Shown: piece by piece, positions 8,425 to 19,009 of the stretch | Layout: the number at the start of each line of letters is the position of its first letter | How positions within the stretch are numbered: position 1 is the first letter of the stretch | Assembly: GCF_030711595.1 (NCBI RefSeq) | Contig: NZ_JAUJUJ010000002.1 | Span: 157,107 to 221,106, forward strand | Source of the DNA: Stenotrophomonas sp. YIM B06876 | Lineage (GTDB): Bacteria; Pseudomonadota; Gammaproteobacteria; Xanthomonadales; Xanthomonadaceae | Length of the DNA stretch: 64,000 nucleotides | Reading direction: 5' to 3' | Notes under the pieces: generated by a model | Databases searched by the model: none | What the model was told of the DNA's origin: nothing | What the model saw: the letters and a program-made list of their open reading frames with translations, nothing else | Made by a program: the position numbers and the translations under genes

Positions 8425-10466
8425 CGCCGCGGCTCCAGCGCCGGTCCCGGCGGGGCAATGGGTGGTGCCGCTGCCGCTGGCGCAGGCGCGCCCAGCTGCA
8501 CCGGAATGTCGTCCTCCAGCGCCGCCGCGGCGTGTTCGCCGGCGACATGCAGGGCCGGATCCTCGGCGTCGAACGGGGTGGTGCCGATGCTGGTGGTGCC
8601 GCGCTCGCTGTCCAGCGGCTGCAACCCGTCGGGCATCTTGCCCAGCAACCAGGCGTCGAACACCTTGCGTGCGATCGGCGCGGCCGCCGAGCCGCCGTAA
8701 CCGCCGCCCTCCACCGCCACCGCAATGGCGATGACCGGATTGTCGGCCGGCGCGAAGCCGACAAACAGCGCGCGGTGGCGCAGGTGCATCGGCAGGCTCT
8801 TGGGATTGACCGAGGCGGTGCCGCGCCGGCTGACCACCTGCGCGGTGCCGGTCTTGCCGGCCATCACATAGGACGCGCCGACCGCCGAACGCCAGCCGCC
8901 GCCGCCGGGCTGCATGGTCGCCTTCATGCCCTCGCGCACCGCCTGCAGGTTGCCCGGATTCGGGCTGATCGGCCTGCCCGGCGGTTGCGCCAGCGGCAGC
9001 CAGTCGTGGTCGAAGCCGGCCCGCTGTTCGATCACCAGGTGCGGGCGCCGCAGCTGCCCGTCGGCAAGGCCCCCGACCGCGCGCGCCAGCTGCAGCGGGG
9101 TGACCTTCCACAAGCCCTGGCCGATGGCCGAGTTGACCGTATCGCCGGGATACCAGCGTTCTTTGCGCGCCTTCAGCTTGGACTGCGGCGAGGGCACGAT
9201 GCCGCCGATCTCGCCGACCAGATCGATCCCGGTCGGCTGCCCGAAGCCGTACGCACCCATGTAGTGGTCGAAGCGCTCGATCCCCAGGTCCAGCGCCAGC
9301 CGGTAGTAATAGGTATTGACCGACTGGGCGATGGATTTGCGCAGATCGGTCCAGCCATGGCCGCTGCGGTTGGCATCGCCCCAGCCGCGGCTGGTGCCGG
9401 GCAGATAGAACATGCCGGTGGACAGCACCTTGTCTTCCGGCCGGCGCACGCCACTGTCCAGCCCGGCCAGACCGATCAACGGTTTGACCGTCGACCCGGG
9501 CGCCACCCCGCCCAGCACCAGCCGGTTGAACTGCGGCCGCGACGGGTTGGCATTGAGCGCCTTGAAGTCGGCGTGGGAGATGCCGTTGACGAACAGGTTG
9601 GCGTCGTAGGACGGCAGGCTGACCATCGCCAGCACCTCGCCGGTGCGCGGGTCGATCGCCACGGCGGCGCCTTCCTCGTCGCCGAACGCGGCCACCATCG
9701 CCCGCTGCAGGTCGGCATCGACCGACAGCCGCAGGTCGGCCCCCGACTGCGCCGGCACCCGGCCGACGGTACGGATCGCCCGCCCCTGCACATTGGTCTC
9801 GACCTGCTCGTAGCCGACCTTGCCGCGCAACGCCTGCTCGTAATAGCGCTCCAGCCCGGACTTGCCGATATGGGTCAGCGCGGCATTGCCCTCGCCGAGG
9901 GTTTCCAGATCCTTGTCATCGATACGGCCGACGTAGCCGATGACGTGCGCGAACAGGTCGCCAAAGGGATAGCGCCGGGTCAGATACGGCTCCAGCTCGA
10001 CCCCCGGATACTTCCAGCGATCCACCGCGAAGCGGGCCATTTCCTCATCGTTGACCCGCAGCTTCAGCGTCACCGGCAGGAACCGCCGGCGCGCCTTGCG
10101 CAGTTCGTTGAAGCGCTCGATGTCCTCGTCGGTCAGCGCGAAGATGCCCTGCAACCCGGCCAGAGTCGCATCCATGTCCTCGACCTTGTCCGGGGTGACA
10201 TCGACCCGGAACGCCGGCACGTTCTCGGCCAGCAGCCGGCCGTTGCGGTCGTAGATCATGCCGCGCCCGGGCACCACCGGCCGGGGTTTGATGCGGTTGG
10301 CCTCCGACCGGGTGGCGTAGATGTCGTGGTCCAGCACCTGCAGCTTGAAATACCAGCCGCCCAGCGCCAGCAACGCCACCACCACCGCGAAAAACCCCAG
10401 GGCCGCGCGCCGGCGGAACTGCTCGGCCTCGGCGTGGACATTCTTGGCCTGACGGCGCGGATACAT
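8421..10466 (-). CDS. mrdA: Penicillin-binding protein 2, elongasome transpeptidase
   Basis: Class B PBP that cross-links new peptidoglycan during lateral growth. The 681-residue product has a short cytoplasmic segment, one membrane helix (about 21-40), the PBP dimerisation domain with PGRGMIYDRNGRLLA near 66-80, and the transpeptidase motifs STVK (325-328), SVN (in SIAQSVNTYYYRL) and KTGTAQV. The ATG at 10464-10466 (MYPRRQAKNV) starts 2 bases after the mreD stop; upstream extension of the frame would overlap mreD. The C-terminal tail after the transpeptidase domain is rich in Ala and Pro and carries no recognised motif. Confidence 0.95.
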   Translation of the reverse strand: MYPRRQAKNVHAEAEQFRRRAALGFFAVVVALLALGGWYFKLQVLDHDIYATRSEANRIKPRPVVPGRGMIYDRNGRLLAENVPAFRVDVTPDKVEDMDATLAGLQGIFALTDEDIERFNELRKARRRFLPVTLKLRVNDEEMARFAVDRWKYPGVELEPYLTRRYPFGDLFAHVIGYVGRIDDKDLETLGEGNAALTHIGKSGLERYYEQALRGKVGYEQVETNVQGRAIRTVGRVPAQSGADLRLSVDADLQRAMVAAFGDEEGAAVAIDPRTGEVLAMVSLPSYDANLFVNGISHADFKALNANPSRPQFNRLVLGGVAPGSTVKPLIGLAGLDSGVRRPEDKVLSTGMFYLPGTSRGWGDANRSGHGWTDLRKSIAQSVNTYYYRLALDLGIERFDHYMGAYGFGQPTGIDLVGEIGGIVPSPQSKLKARKERWYPGDTVNSAIGQGLWKVTPLQLARAVGGLADGQLRRPHLVIEQRAGFDHDWLPLAQPPGRPISPNPGNLQAVREGMKATMQPGGGGWRSAVGASYVMAGKTGTAQVVSRRGTASVNPKSLPMHLRHRALFVGFAPADNPVIAIAVAVEGGGYGGSAAAPIARKVFDAWLLGKMPDGLQPLDSERGTTSIGTTPFDAEDPALHVAGEHAAAALEDDIPVQLGAPAPAAAAPPIAPPGPALEPRR

Positions 10467-10468
10467 GC

Positions 10469-10966
10469 TCAGCGCCCGCGGCCGCGACTGCGCCGGCCCA
10501 GCCGCACCGCATCGAGCAGCACGAACAGCGGCAACCACAGCAGCATGCCCAGCAGCGGTGCCCACCAGTAGGTCCACGGCAGCATCGGCTCGCCGGCCAG
10601 CAGATGGATGGCGGCATCGACGATGCGGTCATTGGCCAGCAGGCCACCGATCGCCAGCGCCTGCTGCGACATCGGGAAGAAACGGATGCGCGCGCGGAAG
10701 CGCTGCAGGATGAACGTGAAGATCACCAGCCGCAGCGCCTGCTCGCCAAGGATGCTGCCGTACATAAGGTCGGCCAGCACGCCGATTGCAAAGGCGAATC
10801 CCAGCCCGACCCGCTCGGGCGTTTCCATCACCCAGTAGGCCAGCACCAGCGCCAGCCAGTACGGCCGCAGCGGCTGCAACAGCGGCGGCAGCGGCACCAG
10901 CCCCAGCAGCAGGGCCAGGATCAGGCTGACGGGCAGGACCCAGCTCTTGGTGCGCAGGCGACTCAT
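10469..10966 (-). CDS. mreD: Rod shape-determining protein MreD
   Basis: Inner-membrane component of the elongasome. The 165-residue product is almost entirely hydrophobic, with about five helices, and contains the family-typical segment LGFAFAIGVLADLMYGSILGEQAL. Its ATG overlaps the mreC stop by 4 bases and its stop is followed at once by mrdA, which supports one mreBCD-mrdA-rodA transcription unit. Confidence 0.93.
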   Translation of the reverse strand: MSRLRTKSWVLPVSLILALLLGLVPLPPLLQPLRPYWLALVLAYWVMETPERVGLGFAFAIGVLADLMYGSILGEQALRLVIFTFILQRFRARIRFFPMSQQALAIGGLLANDRIVDAAIHLLAGEPMLPWTYWWAPLLGMLLWLPLFVLLDAVRLGRRSRGRGR

Positions 10967-11982
10967 GGACGCGGCTCGGCAGCGGCACGGGAAGAAGGCG
11001 CGGCCGGGGGCGGTGCGACGTCCGGACGGGCCGTTTTCACCGCGGTGCCGGCAGCAGTGGCGGCAGGCACCGCGGCGCGGCCGGTGGCGGGTACCGCGCC
11101 GGTAGCCGGCGTTGCCGCGGTTTCGGCCGCTGTACCCAGCGCCAGCGCCGGTACCGCGCGCAGCAGCAGCACATCGCGGCCGCGGTCGAGCTGGGCCGCC
11201 GGCTGCAGATCACCCACCAGGAAGGCGTGGGTATCGTCCGGCCGCAGCCGGGTGATGGTTCCGACCGGGAACCCGGACGGGAACCGGCCGCCCAGTCCGG
11301 AGGTGACAATCTCGTCGCCCACTTCCACCCCGGCACTGAGCGGAATGTCGCGCAGCTCCAGGGTGTCGCCGCGGCCGTAGACGATCAGGCGCACGCCATT
11401 GCGCGCCACCGTCACCGGCACCGCATGGTCCGGGTCGGTCAGCAGCAGCACGGTCGAATGCGCCGGAGTCACCGCGATCACCTGGCCCATCAGGCCACCG
11501 GCATCGATCACCGCCTGGCCAACGTGCACGCCCTCGCGGCTGCCGGCATCGAGCACCAGCCGTTGCCGCACCGGGTCCAGGTCGATATCCAGGATCGGCG
11601 CCAGCTGCACGTCCAGCCCGCTGCGTTCGGCCACGTTGAGCAGTTCGCGCAGCTGCGCGTTGTCCAGCGCCGCGGTCTGCAACCGGGTCAGGCGCGCGTT
11701 GGCGAGCAGCAACTGGTTGCGCAGCTCCCGGTTCTCGGCCACCAGCTGGTTGTGGCTGGCGGCGTTGTCCTTGACCGAGGAACCCAGGCGCCCCGGCAAG
11801 CCGGCCAGCGCCCATACCGGCTGCACCAGCACGGTGGCCTGGCTGCGCAGACGCGACAGCCAGCCGCCCCGGTCGTCGAGCACGATCAGGGTGATGGCCA
11901 GCGCCAGATAGGCGAGCAGCCGCAGCGGGCTGCTGGCATCACCCTGGCGGGAGGCTACGGGAGGACCGGCGTAGGGCGGCAC
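10963..11982 (-). CDS. mreC: Cell shape-determining protein MreC
   Basis: Periplasmic, single-pass membrane protein that links MreB with PBP2/RodA. The product has a membrane helix (LLAYLALAITLIVLD), a coiled coil (about NQLVAENRELRNQLLLANARLTRL, read as segments) and the two-lobed MreC beta-barrel region with GLGGRFPSGFPVG, then an Ala/Pro-rich tail. I chose the GTG at 11980-11982 (VPPYAGPPVASR). An in-frame TTG at 12022-12024 would add 14 residues, but it sits directly behind a GC hairpin (12025-12039) that would block its ribosome site. This start choice is uncertain. Confidence 0.9.
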   Translation of the reverse strand: MPPYAGPPVASRQGDASSPLRLLAYLALAITLIVLDDRGGWLSRLRSQATVLVQPVWALAGLPGRLGSSVKDNAASHNQLVAENRELRNQLLLANARLTRLQTAALDNAQLRELLNVAERSGLDVQLAPILDIDLDPVRQRLVLDAGSREGVHVGQAVIDAGGLMGQVIAVTPAHSTVLLLTDPDHAVPVTVARNGVRLIVYGRGDTLELRDIPLSAGVEVGDEIVTSGLGGRFPSGFPVGTITRLRPDDTHAFLVGDLQPAAQLDRGRDVLLLRAVPALALGTAAETAATPATGAVPATGRAAVPAATAAGTAVKTARPDVAPPPAAPSSRAAAEPRP

Positions 11983-12111
11983 GACAAGCTTCGACTGGAA
12001 AAAGACGGGAGAAGGATGCGACAACGCCCCAGCGGGGCGATGTCCGGCGCGGCACCCACGCCGGCGGCATCACGCCGCGGAGGCGCGTGCGCGATACAGG
12101 GCCGGCACCGC

Positions 12112-13233
<1,122 letters not shown>

Positions 13234-13430
13234 CTATCAACCCACCCCGGCCCGGGCAAGGACAATCCTTGTCAAAACGGGGCGCCGGACCGATTCCGGT
13301 CGCGCCCGGACATCCGCGGTTCTGGTCCTAGGCCGCCTCAGCCGGTAACCTTTGCACCGCCATGCGCCCTCCGGCGCCCAAACCACCCCGTCCGCCGGGT
13401 GGAAACTCCCACCCGTATAGGTCTTTCCCG

Positions 13431-14363
13431 ATGTCCGCTTTGATCTGTGGTTCTCTTGCCTTTGACACCATCATGGTGTTTCCGGACCAGTTCAAGAACC
13501 ACATCCTGCCGGACAAGGTGCACATCCTGAACGTCTCGTTCCTGGTGCCGCGCATGCGCCGCGAGTTCGGCGGCTGCGCCGGCAACATCGCCTACAACCT
13601 GAAGCTGCTGGGCGGCGAGCCGATCCCGATGGCCACCGTGGGCCAGGATTTCAGCCCGTACCGCGAGCATTTCGCCGAACAGCGGATCGACATGTCGCGG
13701 ATCAAGGTGCTCGATGACCTGTTCACCCCGCAGGCGTTCATCACCACCGACCACGACAACAACCAGATCACCGCCTTCCACCCCGGCGCGATGATGCGTT
13801 CCTACGAGAACCACGTGCGCGACGTGCCCGGCGTGAGCTTCGGCATCGTCAGCCCGGATGGCCGCGAGGGCATGATCCAGAATGCGGCCGAATTCCTCGA
13901 ATGCGGCATTCCGTTCATTTTCGACCCGGGCCAGGCGATGCCGCTGTTCAACGGCCCCGAACTGCGCCAGTTCATCGAGCAGGCCGACTACGTGGTGGTC
14001 AACGACTACGAGTCCAACCTGCTGCAGGAACGCACCGGCTGGGACGAAAAAGCGATCGTCAGCCGGGTCAAGGCCTACATCACCACCCAGGGCCCGAAGG
14101 GCGCGGTCATCCATACCCCGGAAAAGAGCTACCAGATCCCGCCCGCGCACGAGCGCCGGGTGGTCGATCCGACCGGCTGCGGCGATGCGTTCCGCGCCGG
14201 CCTGATCTTCGGCATCGAGAAGGGTTACGACTGGCTGACCATCGGCCGCATGGGCAACCTGATGGGCGCACTGAAGGTCGAGCACCCCGGCACCCAGAAC
14301 CAGCGCTTCGACTTCGACGAGTTCAACGACCAGTTCAAGCAGCAGTTCGGCTACGCGCTCTGA
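13431..14363 (+). CDS. PfkB-family carbohydrate (adenosine-type) kinase
   Basis: ATP-dependent sugar or nucleoside kinase of the ribokinase/PfkB superfamily. The 310-residue product starts MSALICGSLAFDTIMVFPDQ, has the N-terminal GG motif (REFGGCAGNIAYNL) and the C-terminal signature DPTGCGDAFRAGL with the catalytic aspartate. The GCGDAF form is shared with bacterial proteins annotated as adenosine kinase, but the substrate cannot be told from sequence. The ATG at 13431 fits the conserved N-terminus. Monocistronic: divergent from mreB and closed by a terminator. Confidence 0.9.
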   Translation: MSALICGSLAFDTIMVFPDQFKNHILPDKVHILNVSFLVPRMRREFGGCAGNIAYNLKLLGGEPIPMATVGQDFSPYREHFAEQRIDMSRIKVLDDLFTPQAFITTDHDNNQITAFHPGAMMRSYENHVRDVPGVSFGIVSPDGREGMIQNAAEFLECGIPFIFDPGQAMPLFNGPELRQFIEQADYVVVNDYESNLLQERTGWDEKAIVSRVKAYITTQGPKGAVIHTPEKSYQIPPAHERRVVDPTGCGDAFRAGLIFGIEKGYDWLTIGRMGNLMGALKVEHPGTQNQRFDFDEFNDQFKQQFGYAL

Positions 14364-14384
14364 GCCGCGTCCCCGCTGGAATGG

Positions 14385-14410
14385 AAAACGGCGCCGCGGC
14401 GCCGTTTTTT
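14385..14410. terminator. Bidirectional terminator between the PfkB kinase and the HAD gene
   Basis: Perfect palindrome AAAACGGCGCCGCGGCGCCG followed by TTTTTT, located between convergent genes, 22 bases past the kinase stop. Confidence 0.85.
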
Positions 14411-14420
14411 CTGCCTGCCC

Positions 14421-15065
14421 TCAGCCGTTGCGCCAGCACTGCAGCAGCTCGGCGCAATCGCGCAGCCGCCACTGCGCCAGTCCCGGCCACGGGTCGCCGG
14501 CCTGGTTGACCAGCACCGCGGGCACGCCGGCCGCCTGCGCGCTGGCCAGATCGTAATAGTGGTCGCCGACCATGCGCATCGCCGGCGGCGCCACGCCCCA
14601 GCGGGCGGCAAAGAACCGCAGCCCGGCCGGCGCCGGCTTTGGCGCCACCTCCTCGCGGCCGAGGATCTCTTCTGCGGCGAAACAGTGCGCCAGCCCGATC
14701 GCGGCCAACGTCAGCAGTGCCAGCTCGCGCGCGTTGCGGGTGAGGATGCCCAGCCGGCAACCGGCCGCCTGCAGCGTGGTCACCAGCGCCACCGCGCCCG
14801 GTGCGGGCGTCGCCGCCATCGCCAGCGCACGTTCGTGCCGCAGCAGCCAGTCGTGGCATTCGTCCGCCTGCCGCGGCGGCAACCCGGCCACGTGCTGCAG
14901 GATGTCGGCCCCGGCCGGAATCCCCAATTCACGCCGGATCAGATCGAAATCATGCAGCGGCTCGGTCAGGGTGCCATCCATGTCGAACACCCAGTGGCGG
15001 CTGGCCGCCACCGGCGGCAGGGAGGTACCGCCTGCGCCGCCCGCCATCGCCCCGCTCAATCCCAT
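14421..15065 (-). CDS. HAD-superfamily hydrolase (phosphatase, subfamily IA)
   Basis: Probable small-molecule phosphatase. The 214-residue product has HAD motif I FDMDGTL (both aspartates present), motif II ILTRNA, motif III lysine (EVAPKPAPAGL) and motif IV GDHYYDLASAQAAG. A helical cap sits between motifs I and II, as in phosphoglycolate and beta-phosphoglucomutase-like enzymes; substrate unknown. The start at 15065 overlaps the upstream lipoprotein gene by 10 bases; a second ATG at 15047 would avoid the overlap, and both leave the fold intact. Confidence 0.88.
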   Translation of the reverse strand: MGLSGAMAGGAGGTSLPPVAASRHWVFDMDGTLTEPLHDFDLIRRELGIPAGADILQHVAGLPPRQADECHDWLLRHERALAMAATPAPGAVALVTTLQAAGCRLGILTRNARELALLTLAAIGLAHCFAAEEILGREEVAPKPAPAGLRFFAARWGVAPPAMRMVGDHYYDLASAQAAGVPAVLVNQAGDPWPGLAQWRLRDCAELLQCWRNG

Positions 15066-15790
15066 GCCGGCATCTGGCTGCCGTCCAGCCCGCCGGTTTC
15101 AAACAGTACACTGCGGGTGCCGCCGGCCTTGACCGGGAAGCTGATCTCCACGCTGCGGGCGTTGCGCACCGTCTTCCACATCGCCTTGTGGTCGGTGATG
15201 AACATCGCGATCGCCTCGTCGGTATCCGGCCGGTAGGCGGCCATGGGCCGTGGCGTGCCGCCATCCACCGCCACCGTGACCTGGCAGCTGCGGTAGCAGG
15301 CCTTGGCGAAGTCGCCGGCCTGCAGCACCAGATAGGCGTGGCGCTTCCATTCGGGGTGGTCGCGGAACACCAGTTGTACCGGCTTGGCGCCGCGGCCGTC
15401 CACGTCCACCGGCTGCTTGCTGTAGATCGTCGCCGAGCGCTGGGTGCCGCCCTTGACCGCCACCTGGCTGTAGTTCCACAGCGCCTGCATCCGCCGCAGC
15501 TCGCGCGCGGCCTCGCCCTTGGCCTTGACGTCGGCGTAGCCGGGTTCGACCCGGCGGGCGGTGTCCGAATCGGGAAACTGGTCGAACAGCCCCGCCCCCA
15601 AGATCCGCGCCTTGTCCCAGTCACCCGTGGTCACGGCGCTGTCGTACTGCTTGCCGAGGGCTTCGGCCTGCTGCTCGCGCGCGGCCCGGGCCCGCGTCGC
15701 GGCCGCTTCCTGCGCCTGGCGCTCGGCCTCGGGATTGCTGCAAGCCACCAGCGCGAGGGCGCAGGCCGTGGCCAGAATCAGGTGTTTCAT
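15056..15790 (-). CDS. Putative lipoprotein of unknown function
   Basis: 244-residue secreted protein starting MKHLILATACALALVACSNP: signal peptide with lipobox LVAC, then a highly charged Ala/Arg/Glu helix (about 22-50) and a mixed alpha/beta C-terminal part with QRSATIYSKQPVDVDG and CYRSCQVTVAVDGG. I do not recognise a domain with certainty. The start at 15788-15790 is fixed by the signal peptide. The stop overlaps the HAD gene, suggesting one transcript. Confidence 0.8.
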   Translation of the reverse strand: MKHLILATACALALVACSNPEAERQAQEAAATRARAAREQQAEALGKQYDSAVTTGDWDKARILGAGLFDQFPDSDTARRVEPGYADVKAKGEAARELRRMQALWNYSQVAVKGGTQRSATIYSKQPVDVDGRGAKPVQLVFRDHPEWKRHAYLVLQAGDFAKACYRSCQVTVAVDGGTPRPMAAYRPDTDEAIAMFITDHKAMWKTVRNARSVEISFPVKAGGTRSVLFETGGLDGSQMPAWD

Positions 15791-16000
15791 CAGGTGCTCC
15801 GTAGTTGACCGGGACGCCGTGGAGCGTCGACCGGCTACTTTATCGTCAAGCAATGGCGGCGGGACCCGCCGCGGCCGCGGGCATCGGGCCAGCGGCGGCC
15901 ATTATTCGGGACCGGAGGCACCGCCGGCCAGCGCGGCGCTACGCCCGGGGTGGGGCGATGGCGGCCGCGAAACAGCAATACCCGGCCAGGGCCCGCCGCA

Positions 16001-16032
16001 CAAAAGAAAACGGCGGATTTCCCCGCCGTTTC
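16001..16032 (-). terminator. Terminator behind the M1 aminopeptidase gene
   Basis: Inverted repeat AACGGCGG/CCGCCGTT (16009-16016 with 16023-16030) followed on the minus strand by TTTTCTTTTG, 23 bases past the stop. Confidence 0.85.
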
Positions 16033-16055
16033 CGTTCAACCCGCCATTGCGGTGA

Positions 16056-17993
16056 TTACCGTTTGGCCGCGCCTGCTTCGGCCTTGGCCAGCATTTCCTC
16101 CACCGAGGCGGTGGTGATCGGGTGGTAACCCGGCTTGGCGCGGGCGAACACTTCCTTGGCAAACGCCAGGCCTTCCGGCGTCTTCACCAGTTCGGCGTAG
16201 ATCGGCAGGACCAGCTTGCGCCGGCCCACGCGCTGGATGAACTCGCCGGCCGCGGCCTGCGCTTCGGTATAGCCGCTGCGGATGGCCAGCGGATACCAGC
16301 GCATGGCGATTTCGCCATTGGCGGTACCGGTGAACTTGTAGCCGCGGTCCAGCTGCGCCAGCTTTTCCAGCGGCAGGGTCTTGCCCATGCCATCGATGAA
16401 GCGCACCCATTCCTGCGTGCTCCATTCGCTGGTCACCTGGCGGTTGGGCAACTGGTCACTGCCGAGGAAGGCGATGCGCGCGGTATCGACGATGGAGAAA
16501 TTGCGCGAACGCGCCTTCTGCGCGAACGCCGGGATGCCCGGCTCGTTGAGCCATGCGTCCAGCTCGGCGGCGGTGACCGCGTTCGGGTTCTTCGGCAGCA
16601 GGTTCTTCTTCAGGTACGCGACGAACTGGTCGGTAGTGGCGCTCTGGAAGGCGTGGTCGTCAAACCAGCCGCGCAGGAACGGGTCGAACACCGCGCGGCC
16701 GAAACGCTGCTCCAGGAACTGCAGGAACCATGCGCCCTTGACGTAGGCCACCTGGCTCAACGCGTCGTCCGGGTCGCGCTCGGTCAGCGGCGGCAGCGCC
16801 AGCGCCTGGTCGGCCGGGTTCATGCCCTTCACTTCGGCCAGCAGGTCGGTCTGGTCGATCTCGCGCTCCATCTCGGCCATTTCCGGGCCGTACAGCGCCT
16901 CGGTGATGCGGGCCTGGACGTAGGTGGTGAAGCCTTCATTGAGCCAGATGTCCTTCCAGCTGGCGTTGGTGACCAGATTGCCGGACCAGCTGTGCGCCAG
17001 TTCGTGGGCGATCAGCGACACCAGCGACTTGTCACCGACGATCACGGTCGGGGTGGCGAAGGTCAGGCGCGGATTTTCCATGCCCCCGAACGGGAACGAC
17101 GGCGGCAGCACCAGCATGTCGTAGCGGCCCCAGCGGTAAGGGCCGTACAGCTTTTCGGCGGCACCGATCATCTTCTCGGTGTCCTCGAATTCCTTGGCGG
17201 CCTTGCCGACCATCGACGGCTCGGCCCACACCCCGGAGCGGCCGGAGATCGGCTCGAACACCAGGTCGCCGGCGGCAATCGCCAGCAGGTAGGACGGAAT
17301 CGGCTGCGGCATCTTGAAGCTGTAATCCCCGTCGCGCACGGCCTTGGGATCGTTGTCGGCGCTCATCAGCACCATCACGTCCGGACGCGAGACCACGTGC
17401 GCGCTGTAGGTGAAGCGCACGCTCGGGGTGTCCTGCAGCGGCACCCACGAACGGGCGTGGATCGCCTGCGACTGGCTGAACATGAAGGGCAGCCGCTTGC
17501 CCTCGGTCATCGACGGCTCCAGCCACTGCAGGCCCGAGGCGGTCGAGGCGGTGTGGTAGGTCACCTGCACCGTCTGCGGATGCTGTGGCGCCTCGATGCT
17601 CAGCTTGCTGCCGAACACCTTGTCGGCGCTGGCCAGCTGGAACGGCAGCGGCGACAGCGTGCCGCCGGCCTCCACCGCATCGACCTTCTCGATGGTCAGC
17701 TCGCGGGTGTCCAGCACCAGCTGGGTGGCGGCCTTGTCCTTCCAGTCCAGCGTGTAGGTGGCGGTGCCGGCGATCTGCTTGTGGTCGAAATCCAGCTTCA
17801 GGTCCAGCGCCAGGTCCTTGATGACGACCTTGTCCGGCTCGGCATAGGAGCTTTCATCGTGACTGCGGTTGACGGTATTCACAGCGGTGGCCGGTTTTTG
17901 GGCGGCGGGATCCGCCACGGCGGCAGCGGGTTCATTGGCACAGCCGGCGACGAACGCCATGGCCAGGGGCAGAAGCAGGAACGGTGTGCGCAT
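16056..17993 (-). CDS. M1-family zinc aminopeptidase, lipoprotein
   Basis: Metalloaminopeptidase resembling leukotriene A4 hydrolase/aminopeptidase N. The 645-residue product has a lipobox (VAGC, Cys18), so it is probably anchored in the envelope. The exopeptidase motif GGMENP is at 303-308 and the zinc site HELAHSW at 330-336 with the third ligand E353 in NEGFTTYV. The C-terminal helical domain typical of the LTA4H subgroup follows. It is shorter than full aminopeptidase N (about 870). Likely role is breakdown of short peptides; neighbours give no more specific hint. Confidence 0.92.
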   Translation of the reverse strand: MRTPFLLLPLAMAFVAGCANEPAAAVADPAAQKPATAVNTVNRSHDESSYAEPDKVVIKDLALDLKLDFDHKQIAGTATYTLDWKDKAATQLVLDTRELTIEKVDAVEAGGTLSPLPFQLASADKVFGSKLSIEAPQHPQTVQVTYHTASTASGLQWLEPSMTEGKRLPFMFSQSQAIHARSWVPLQDTPSVRFTYSAHVVSRPDVMVLMSADNDPKAVRDGDYSFKMPQPIPSYLLAIAAGDLVFEPISGRSGVWAEPSMVGKAAKEFEDTEKMIGAAEKLYGPYRWGRYDMLVLPPSFPFGGMENPRLTFATPTVIVGDKSLVSLIAHELAHSWSGNLVTNASWKDIWLNEGFTTYVQARITEALYGPEMAEMEREIDQTDLLAEVKGMNPADQALALPPLTERDPDDALSQVAYVKGAWFLQFLEQRFGRAVFDPFLRGWFDDHAFQSATTDQFVAYLKKNLLPKNPNAVTAAELDAWLNEPGIPAFAQKARSRNFSIVDTARIAFLGSDQLPNRQVTSEWSTQEWVRFIDGMGKTLPLEKLAQLDRGYKFTGTANGEIAMRWYPLAIRSGYTEAQAAAGEFIQRVGRRKLVLPIYAELVKTPEGLAFAKEVFARAKPGYHPITTASVEEMLAKAEAGAAKR

Positions 17994-18043
17994 GGATCTG
18001 TAACCGATCTGGATGAATAAGCCAGTTTAACGTCCTGTGGCGA

Positions 18044-18943
18044 TCACGTCCGTTCGGTTTCCGTTTGCCGCTGCACACCGCCGTCCTCGCCCTGCAGCTG
18101 CCGACCGCCGGCATATTTGGCCCGGTACATCGCCGCATCGGCGCGGGCATAGAACCCGCGCAGGTCTTCGCCGGGGCGATAGGCCGCCCAGCCGGCGCTG
18201 GCCTGCACGGGCGGATCTTCCGCGCGGCGTGGCTGCTCCAGCGCCGCCAGCCATTGCCGCAGCTTGGCGGTGGCGATGTGATGTTCGGCATGCACTCCGA
18301 CCAGGAACTCATCGCCGCCCCAGCGCCCGATCCAGTCCTGCGCCCCCAGCCAGTGGTAGGCCGATTCCACCAGCCGCACCAGCACCTGGTCGCCGGCCTG
18401 GTGGCCGAAGCGGTCGTTGATCGGCTTGAGGTTGTCCAGGTCGACCACGAACAGCACGAACGGCCAGCTGTTGTCCTGGGCCTCGCGGGCCGATTCGGCC
18501 AGCGCCTGCTCGCAGCCGCGGCGGTTGAGCGCCTCGGTCAGCGGATCGAGCAGCACGCTGCGGTGCAGGTCGGCCAGACCGGCGTCCACGCCATGCAGGC
18601 TGCGGTTGATCCCGCGCAGCACCCGGCCGATCTCGTCCTGGCCCAGATCGGGCAGGTGCGGCAGGCGCTGTTGCTCGTAGTAGGCATCCAGCGCATCGGC
18701 CGCGGCGCGCAACGGCGCCAGCAGCCGGTGCAGGGCCAGCAGCGTCGCCCCGCCGCCAGCCAGCGTGGCCACCAGCACCACGGCCAGAGCCGGCAGCAGG
18801 CGGCCGTGCTGGAAATCGCCCTGCCACAGCATCCAGCCCAGCAGACCCAGCAACGGCACCTGCAGGCCGACACACGCCACCGCCAGCAGTCTGGCGCTGA
18901 AGGAGCGCGGGAAAACCCGCGCCAACCGCTGATACAAGGACAT
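18044..18943 (-). CDS. Membrane-bound GGDEF protein (probable diguanylate cyclase)
   Basis: Makes the second messenger c-di-GMP if active. The 299-residue product has two N-terminal membrane helices (about 18-40 and 48-70), a short HAMP-like or linker helix and a GGDEF domain from about 130 to the end, with the intact active-site motif RWGGDEFLVGV and the Asp/Asn-rich VVDLDNLKPINDRFGH before it. No obvious RxxD inhibitory site directly upstream of GGDEF (DWIGRWGGDEF). No sensor domain other than the short periplasmic loop. Confidence 0.9.
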   Translation of the reverse strand: MSLYQRLARVFPRSFSARLLAVACVGLQVPLLGLLGWMLWQGDFQHGRLLPALAVVLVATLAGGGATLLALHRLLAPLRAAADALDAYYEQQRLPHLPDLGQDEIGRVLRGINRSLHGVDAGLADLHRSVLLDPLTEALNRRGCEQALAESAREAQDNSWPFVLFVVDLDNLKPINDRFGHQAGDQVLVRLVESAYHWLGAQDWIGRWGGDEFLVGVHAEHHIATAKLRQWLAALEQPRRAEDPPVQASAGWAAYRPGEDLRGFYARADAAMYRAKYAGGRQLQGEDGGVQRQTETERT

Positions 18944-19009
18944 GCGTGCTTCCCGGAGAGCCGGCCTGCAGTGTGACCGCTGCAGCGCCAGGCAACCGCT
19001 ACCGCGGTC

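Noticed and set aside
14385..14410. Perfect palindrome as a regulator-binding site
   Set aside because: It lies between convergent genes right after a stop codon and has a T-run, so it is a terminator.
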